Origin: JAAELZ01 sp965209105
Lineage (GTDB): Bacteria > Pseudomonadota > Gammaproteobacteria > Arenicellales > Poriferihabitantaceae
Reading direction: 5' to 3'
DNA: 64,000 nucleotides
NCBI GenBank assembly: GCA_965209105.1
Contig: CBDBQB010000039.1
Coordinates: 248,001 to 312,000, forward strand
The first letter of the stretch is position 1; each line of letters starts with the position of its first letter. A program made the translations under genes and the position numbers. This document shows, one piece after another, positions 59,901 to 64,000 of this stretch. The notes below the pieces were generated by a model. The model was given only the letters and a program-made list of their open reading frames with translations, made no database searches and was not told the origin of the DNA.

Positions 59901-60243
59901 GAATTTTCAGCCGTTGTGGTTGACGCAATAGTTGCCAATTTTTGTCGCGATCTCGTGCCAAGGCAGCCAGCGCAATTGGCTGTAAATCTGCTTCGTGGGT
60001 CTTAAACCCAAGCTGCTGATCGGCTCTATTTAAGGCTTCCAATACGCGTTCACGCATTTCTGCTGTGGCCTTGCGTGTGAATGTGATAGCCAGTATCTCT
60101 TCAGGCCTTTCGACAACGCATAACAGCATCAATACACGCCGAACCAATAAGCCAGTTTTCCCTGAACCAGCCGGCGCCTGAATGATATAGCTTTGCGCTG
60201 GCTTAATCGCCTCGGCGCGTGCCTGCGCATCATTCAGCGTCAT
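56911..60243 (-). CDS. UvrD/AddA-type helicase-nuclease
   Basis: Superfamily 1 helicase fused to a RecB-like nuclease, 1110 residues from ATG 60243, which overlaps the preceding gene by 14 bases. Helicase motifs: Walker A APAGSGKT (residues 23-30), ILMDEFQDTSPTQLQLLERL (Walker B), FVGDPMQSIYAFRKADV and KLMTIHRAKGLEF. The C-terminal PD-(D/E)xK nuclease shows SEWALSG and RWIVDFKTG. Together with the AddB-like partner it should process double-strand DNA ends for recombination, replacing or supplementing RecBCD. This gammaproteobacterial branch is seldom studied, so AddA is used as a description, not a firm name. Confidence 0.9.
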   Translation of the reverse strand: MTLNDAQARAEAIKPAQSYIIQAPAGSGKTGLLVRRVLMLLCVVERPEEILAITFTRKATAEMRERVLEALNRADQQLGFKTHEADLQPIALAALARDRDKNWQLLRQPQRLKIQTIDALCTDLVRKMPWSSRFGGVPKLETDLDSLYAETAQNLIRRIDEAPFENALGHLLINVNGNLDGLKRQFMQMLTERESWLRLIFQGVLDNRETLCKHWKSLQDSAEQTLAAHLGDTLSLELLDLARHAEEHRPAGSSLLDEDARAELPGDSPSAHRAITTGQWQIIAGLICKADGFYKTLNVNHGFAAKSAAKLRISEILKELADDPLAYSRVNQFRQCPDPDISDAEWQQLQALKLCLTALAQELYVLMAERNVTDYDELTQRAIYALGEPGKPTDLALVQDYQLKHILMDEFQDTSPTQLQLLERLTEGWEPNTDRSLFFVGDPMQSIYAFRKADVRVFLQVRDGGLNDMPLKALSLSTNFRSAPELIDWVNHSLRDVFPDRDQPELAKVKFSPSKTAHDFAGEVHYHACISRDAQCETNAIIELIQQYYQNDPQQEIAVLARKRAPLAAIAEGLRAAQVPFESVELESLADQTIVQDLISLSSLFMQAAQALPWLAALRAPWCGLSLADLTTLSAHPSPFASRIENAQLIQQLSPDGQIRIARFAASITPVLAIGKRLSLQERVHRAWLGLRGPACYPDHALKQADIFFELLDTLEKRSAPLNRGQLLKSCVQLKTSSPISLIKLMTIHRAKGLEFERLILVGMHARSGGDNRKQSMLIHTQIDDKTFIATPSRATEPSPTKAEYIKQYNSSIESEEAARLLYVAVTRAKRTLHLFATLKKSTKGDILAPQKGSLLNLLWPTLQEDFETSDHLIDASNIVELGASQANVTATPPQRPEIPLLSLPEKQDKVNTPPSFHFAPKELLQSEQIEFSWAKEDTRLIGLAAHKILQFADLERVKSWQDTIEVKALRASLIRTGLIENRLSDATERLSKMLENMSTDPRAQWLFDPEHQDVHSEWALSGRQEDRVAKFIIDRSFIDKEGVRWIVDFKTGVHEGSDASAFLDEEEKRYTAQLNQYANLVQALEPDREIRLGLYFPALKAWRERSFRS

Positions 60244-62923
60244 GTTTGTCCTTTCTGGTTTGCACGCGACAGAGCGCGTCAAATTCGCAGTATTGGCAGG
60301 TTTGTGGCGATTGCTTAGGATCAACATGAGCGACGCCATCTTGGTATTCTTTGACCAGTATCTCCAGTCTTTTAGACCACATAGGGGCCAAGTTAGACCA
60401 TTCAGAAAAATCCTTTTTTAAAGTGGTATTCGACTTGAGCGAGTCAAAACCCGCGACGCCGGGTAGGGCGTCGTCTAAGCGGCTTGCACCCACAAACTGA
60501 CACTGATTGGGCACCACTTGTGCAAAGGCAAGCGCGTCGATTTGGGGATGATTCGCGGCATGTTGGGCGGACAGAAAATACAGCGGCAGTTGCGGACTGT
60601 CGGGCCGATCTCCTGCCCACTTTTTTTCATCGCAACCACCCGAACCGCTTTTGTAATCGATAATAAGCTGTGAATCATTATTCGCCTTGTCGATACGGTC
60701 TATTCCGAAGGTGAAGCTAAGACCATTGATTGTATGCTCGACGCGTTGCTCAATGGCGGCCACCGAAAAGGGTTGCCGTGTGGACTCTAGCATCAGCCAC
60801 TCTGCAATCAAGTTGTTCAGTCTGCTCGACTCGGCTTTGATAAAGCCCGATTTCAAGCCGCTGCGCCGCGCGTAACGCTCGACCAGCGGTTCGACATGAC
60901 CCGCAATGAATGCCATGAAACCATCGCCTAGCTCGATCAATTTGATTAGCGCTTCAGAGGAGCCAAGTGCTTGCCAGATAGTGGCCAATGTTTCGTGTAG
61001 CAATGATCCGTGCTCAAGTGCATTCATGCCAATCTGCGGTTCGATGCCTTCGCCGGCCTGAAGCCGGTAGCGAGCATAGGCCTGAAACGGGCAAGCGGAT
61101 TGACTCTCAATCAGGCCAACACCGCCGCGTGCTTGGGTGTCGTTTAGTACTAGGCCGATATTGTCTGATTCACTTTGTAAGTCTGGCGTTGCTGCGCGAA
61201 TCGCTTGGTATAAATCAAACGGTTCGGGCAGCACGCTCAGTGGGGTGCTTTCTATCGCTGAAAAAACAGGGCTTAAGCCAAGCGTAAGGTCGCCGTGCAC
61301 CTGCGCATGGCTGACGATAACCTCATCGCAAAGCGTGCAGAGTTGCTCTGTTTTGAGCCGTGTCAATTCGGCTAATTGTGCCTGTGACGCTTCTGGAATC
61401 GAAGCCTTTATTTGTAGTTTGATGGGTATAAAGGGATTAGCACCCGCACGCACTGGCCAAGCCTGCTCGTCAAATCCGGCTAACCAAACGGCATCGAAGT
61501 CTAGCTCGGCAGCTTCCAACACGCCCATGATTTGAATCGGCGCATCGGCCTGGGCTTGCGCTTGGAAAGGGGTTTGCTGGCAATGGGCTTTTAGGCTATT
61601 GCAGGCTTGATCAAGGCTCATCGGCTGCACCACAGCATCCAATTTTATCCAATTTTCGAGCGCCTGTTGCCAGGCTTGCTGTGCTTGGTATTCGTTGCTA
61701 TATAGGGGGCTGCCAGGCCAGCCAAGATTCACTAGACATTGCTTAATAACGTCGCGCCAAGCCGATAGGCTCAGCTTGCCCCGGTGGGCCGCTTTGATCG
61801 CTTGTAGGCGATTGAGCTTGTTTAATAACGCGCTGGCTGTGTCATTGTTATTGATAAAAGACAGCGCGCGGATCAACTCAAACAAATCGAAGCGGTAAGC
61901 CAGTTTTTGTCCAAGTTGAAGCAAGCATTCCGCGCGGAATTGCTGTTCAACAGGTTTGCCCCAAAAGCACGATAAAAAGATGGGTGCGAGGTCTTCGAAA
62001 TCGATAGTCCCCAATAAATCTAGACACTTTAAGGCGCCGCTCACCAGCGGTGTTTCCGATAAAGCGCCCCCCTGAGAAAAATGAAACGGCTCAGGGCCCG
62101 CTTGCTGATAATAGTCTGGGCAGAGTTGTTCGCGCAAACATCGGCTCGCGATGTTCCGCTGGTCTTCAATGTTAGGCGTGATGATGGCTATTTTTGAATG
62201 GGGTGCGGCACTCAGTTTTTGTTTGGCCCAAGCACCTATCTGCTGCCACTGTGCTCGATTATCTTCGAATTCGTAGTGCGGGATAGTCCGGAGTGTTTTG
62301 TGGTTTGAGGGGATCTGCTCAATGGTGGCGCCGCTGGCGGCATAATGTTTGAGGAAGGTTACTTGTTGTGAATTGAGTTGATCAAAGCCGTATAAAAAGC
62401 TGGGTTTATTTAGGGGATGATTGCTTTTTATCAAGCGATCAGGGATTTGCGCTTCGGTGATCCAATGCTCACGCTGTAAACGTTGATACAGAGTTTTGGC
62501 CCACCGTCCGAATTGCTGATGATCGATCTGTTCTGCGTCTTTGAGGGCTGTAAAAGAGATATGCCATTGATGACAGATTTGCCAGGCATCAGCGGCTATT
62601 TTGGCGGTCGCTGCAAGATTCCAAAGCGCAGTCGTCTGGCCCGTTCCCTTGAGCGCTTGCGACAGATCAGCCCTGATAATATCGAGGAGAAGATGCTGGA
62701 GCTGCGCCCGGTTAAGACACTGCTCCACGGTATGCGCGCTGTAGTGATCCCAAAGTGTTTGCATCCAAGCATCCCAGCTGAGCACGTTCGCGGAGGGCCA
62801 AACTGTTTTTCCTTCGGCAAGTTGCTCGGCATCATAGGCGGCCCTAAGCTCGTAACCCAGGCGATTGGTTGCGGTGACAAGACAAGCGCCTTGCTCAAGC
62901 GCTTGGCGTATCTGCGCTTTCAT
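60230..62923 (-). CDS. AddB-like PD-(D/E)XK nuclease, probable DNA repair protein
   Basis: An 897-residue partner of the downstream helicase, resembling the family known as probable DNA repair protein (TIGR03623), a distant relative of AddB. The N-terminal helicase-like part (VTATNRLGYELRAAYD) lacks a Walker A motif, so it probably has no ATPase of its own. The C-terminal nuclease has LLHETL (His643), LIIDYKSG (Asp756, Lys758) and an AddB-like iron-sulfur staple: Cys611 with Cys876, Cys879 and Cys885. Its stop codon overlaps the helicase start. It starts five bases after the hemerythrin-like gene. Confidence 0.9.
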   Translation of the reverse strand: MKAQIRQALEQGACLVTATNRLGYELRAAYDAEQLAEGKTVWPSANVLSWDAWMQTLWDHYSAHTVEQCLNRAQLQHLLLDIIRADLSQALKGTGQTTALWNLAATAKIAADAWQICHQWHISFTALKDAEQIDHQQFGRWAKTLYQRLQREHWITEAQIPDRLIKSNHPLNKPSFLYGFDQLNSQQVTFLKHYAASGATIEQIPSNHKTLRTIPHYEFEDNRAQWQQIGAWAKQKLSAAPHSKIAIITPNIEDQRNIASRCLREQLCPDYYQQAGPEPFHFSQGGALSETPLVSGALKCLDLLGTIDFEDLAPIFLSCFWGKPVEQQFRAECLLQLGQKLAYRFDLFELIRALSFINNNDTASALLNKLNRLQAIKAAHRGKLSLSAWRDVIKQCLVNLGWPGSPLYSNEYQAQQAWQQALENWIKLDAVVQPMSLDQACNSLKAHCQQTPFQAQAQADAPIQIMGVLEAAELDFDAVWLAGFDEQAWPVRAGANPFIPIKLQIKASIPEASQAQLAELTRLKTEQLCTLCDEVIVSHAQVHGDLTLGLSPVFSAIESTPLSVLPEPFDLYQAIRAATPDLQSESDNIGLVLNDTQARGGVGLIESQSACPFQAYARYRLQAGEGIEPQIGMNALEHGSLLHETLATIWQALGSSEALIKLIELGDGFMAFIAGHVEPLVERYARRSGLKSGFIKAESSRLNNLIAEWLMLESTRQPFSVAAIEQRVEHTINGLSFTFGIDRIDKANNDSQLIIDYKSGSGGCDEKKWAGDRPDSPQLPLYFLSAQHAANHPQIDALAFAQVVPNQCQFVGASRLDDALPGVAGFDSLKSNTTLKKDFSEWSNLAPMWSKRLEILVKEYQDGVAHVDPKQSPQTCQYCEFDALCRVQTRKDKHDAE

Positions 62924-62928
62924 CTGAT

Positions 62929-63390
62929 TTACAGCGCTTCGTGTGCTGTCGTCATTTGCTGGGCTAAGCTTTGCGCGGTTTCTTTGGAAAGCTGCTCATC
63001 GAGGATGGCGTACAAATATTTTTTTTCACGCTCGTCGTGATGACTCAAAACATTGCGCATTTTGATGAGTCCGTCTAACCGTTCAACCAATACGGCACGG
63101 GCTGATCTGGCATTTTCAATATCCGAAATAGTTTGATCAATTTTCGGAATCAGACGTTTTAAAATAAGATGATCAGCTTTCATCAGTTGTTGAATATTGT
63201 TTTCGAGTGGCGCCGCGAGCGTTTCAATATATTGATGTTCAAAGTCAATGTGCGCCAGCAAAGAGTCTTTGAAAGACTGCCAGTGCGCTTGTGCAGACGC
63301 GAGGTCTAGGGCGGTCAGTGTTTCCAAAAAAGCCTGGTAGCACTGATCGAGATGGTCATGCCATTGCTGATTGGCGCGGCTCAGTTTCAT
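62929..63390 (-). CDS. Hemerythrin-like HHE domain protein
   Basis: A 153-residue helical protein. I take ATG 63390, whose ATGA overlaps the ftsX stop, instead of an earlier in-frame start. The residues of a hemerythrin diiron site are recognisable: His47 and Glu51 (HIDFE), His74 (KADHLILKRL) and His118 and Glu122 (HDERE), spaced as in a four-helix bundle. Such proteins sense or store oxygen, or repair iron-sulfur clusters. Placement between ftsX and an iron-sulfur nuclease is unusual; a link to the cluster of that nuclease is speculative. The family assignment rests on motif spacing alone. Confidence 0.7.
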   Translation of the reverse strand: MKLSRANQQWHDHLDQCYQAFLETLTALDLASAQAHWQSFKDSLLAHIDFEHQYIETLAAPLENNIQQLMKADHLILKRLIPKIDQTISDIENARSARAVLVERLDGLIKMRNVLSHHDEREKKYLYAILDEQLSKETAQSLAQQMTTAHEAL

Positions 63391-64000
63391 TGTGGTCGCA
63401 GCCCCTGCATATAACGTCGCACGGTGACTTTGGCAGACAACCATCCGAGCAAGCCGCTAATGGCCAAAACCACCAATGCGATATCTAGCCGTGCGGGCAC
63501 TATTTCAAGGCCAATATCGTAGAGTCGGGCGAGTTTCAACAGCGGTATGGCGAGTAATTTAATGACGATAGCCGAGATCAATACCGCTGCCACACCGCCC
63601 AACAAACCTTGTAAAAACCCTAGGTATAAAAATGGTCGAGCGATAAAAGGGGGAGAGCCGCCGAGTTGATCAATAATGTCAATTTCATCTTTGCGGATGC
63701 TGATCTCGAGCCGGATTGTATTGGCAATGAGCAGCATAATTCCAATCGATATAATGCTCGCTAATACAACAATGGCGCGTTTTAGAAAAGCGGATAGGGC
63801 GCTTAGCTTTTGTAACCATTGAAAATCATATTGAGCGCTTGAAACACCCGCCAAAGAATTAAGTTCAGCAGATAATTCAGCAATTTTATTGGGGTCATCC
63901 GCATTTGAGGGATACACCACAAATACGTCGGGCAATGGATTGTCGTCTAGCAGTTCAATCGCTTGGTCGAATTGATTTAGCTTGCTAAATTCTGCTAAGC
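63387..64000 (-). CDS. ftsX: Cell division protein FtsX, C-terminal part
   Basis: Permease-like partner of the FtsE ATPase that activates septal peptidoglycan hydrolases. The gene runs off the right edge; 204 residues are visible, from LAEFSKLNQFDQAIELLDDN to the stop at 63387. The periplasmic loop end (NPLPDVFVVYP) matches E. coli FtsX, and three transmembrane helices follow at the FtsX positions, with SIRKDEIDIIDQLGGSPPFI between the first two. The stop overlaps the hemerythrin-like gene (ATGA). ftsE would be expected just outside the window. Confidence 0.92.
   Translation of the reverse strand, partial: LAEFSKLNQFDQAIELLDDNPLPDVFVVYPSNADDPNKIAELSAELNSLAGVSSAQYDFQWLQKLSALSAFLKRAIVVLASIISIGIMLLIANTIRLEISIRKDEIDIIDQLGGSPPFIARPFLYLGFLQGLLGGVAAVLISAIVIKLLAIPLLKLARLYDIGLEIVPARLDIALVVLAISGLLGWLSAKVTVRRYMQGLRPQ

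Noticed and set aside
56911..62923. Helicase-nuclease pair considered as a phage defence system
   Set aside because: Motifs and gene order fit AddAB-type DNA-end repair; no other defence gene or island signature is nearby.

Overview
This window looks like a chromosomal segment of a gammaproteobacterium of moderate G+C. The taxonomic clues are UbiJ beside UbiE and UbiB, AmpD, PgeF, a DUF3461 protein, a DsrC/TusE-type protein, YeeE/YedE, and tRNA-Trp directly before secE. I cannot name a genus. The sulfur-linked genes and the K+-independent proton pyrophosphatase would suit a marine or sulfur-associated lineage, but that is inference.

Bases 1-31120 form an almost unbroken plus-strand run of information-processing genes: the 3' end of one tuf gene, tRNA-Trp, secE-nusG, rplKA, rplJL, rpoBC, then the str genes (rpsL, rpsG, fusA, a complete tuf) and the fused S10, spc and alpha ribosomal clusters to rplQ, closed by a strong terminator. 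Regulatory sites include the L10 leader before rplJ, a set of hairpins between rplL and rpoB, a near-consensus promoter before rpsL, and a structured rpsL-rpsG spacer. The space between tuf and rpsJ is only 33 nt, too short for the enterobacterial L4-controlled S10 leader.

From 31.1 to 38.9 kb lie housekeeping genes in both orientations: moaC-moeA-ampD (minus), a redoxin (plus), ubiA (minus), then pgeF, a DMT-family transporter, a lipoprotein with LEA-like repeats and an FMN reductase (plus), and a single-cysteine TusE/DsrC-like protein (minus).

A decayed IS5-family element (39129-40342, flanked by a TTATA repeat) sits between the htpG stop codon and what looks like the original htpG terminator. 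htpG has a plausible sigma-32 promoter. Next come a DUF3461 gene, a YeeE/YedE sulfur transporter, glnK-amtB, and a secreted protein of unknown function behind a good promoter.

From 46.9 kb on are an orphan CBS domain, the ubiquinone genes ubiE-ubiJ-ubiB with a DUF971 gene, a DUF533/TerB-like protein carrying five Gly-rich tandem repeats, a small membrane protein, a DUF3179 protein, hppA, a 76-residue exported protein, and a compact operon ftsX, hemerythrin-like, AddB-like nuclease, AddA-like helicase-nuclease. Copies of a short interspersed repeat (core AAGCAATCCAG) lie in several intergenic gaps of this half. I see no CRISPR array, prophage or clear defence island. The best leads for new biology are the uncharacterised secreted or repeat-bearing proteins, the extended NusG, the single-Cys TusE homologue and the repeat family.
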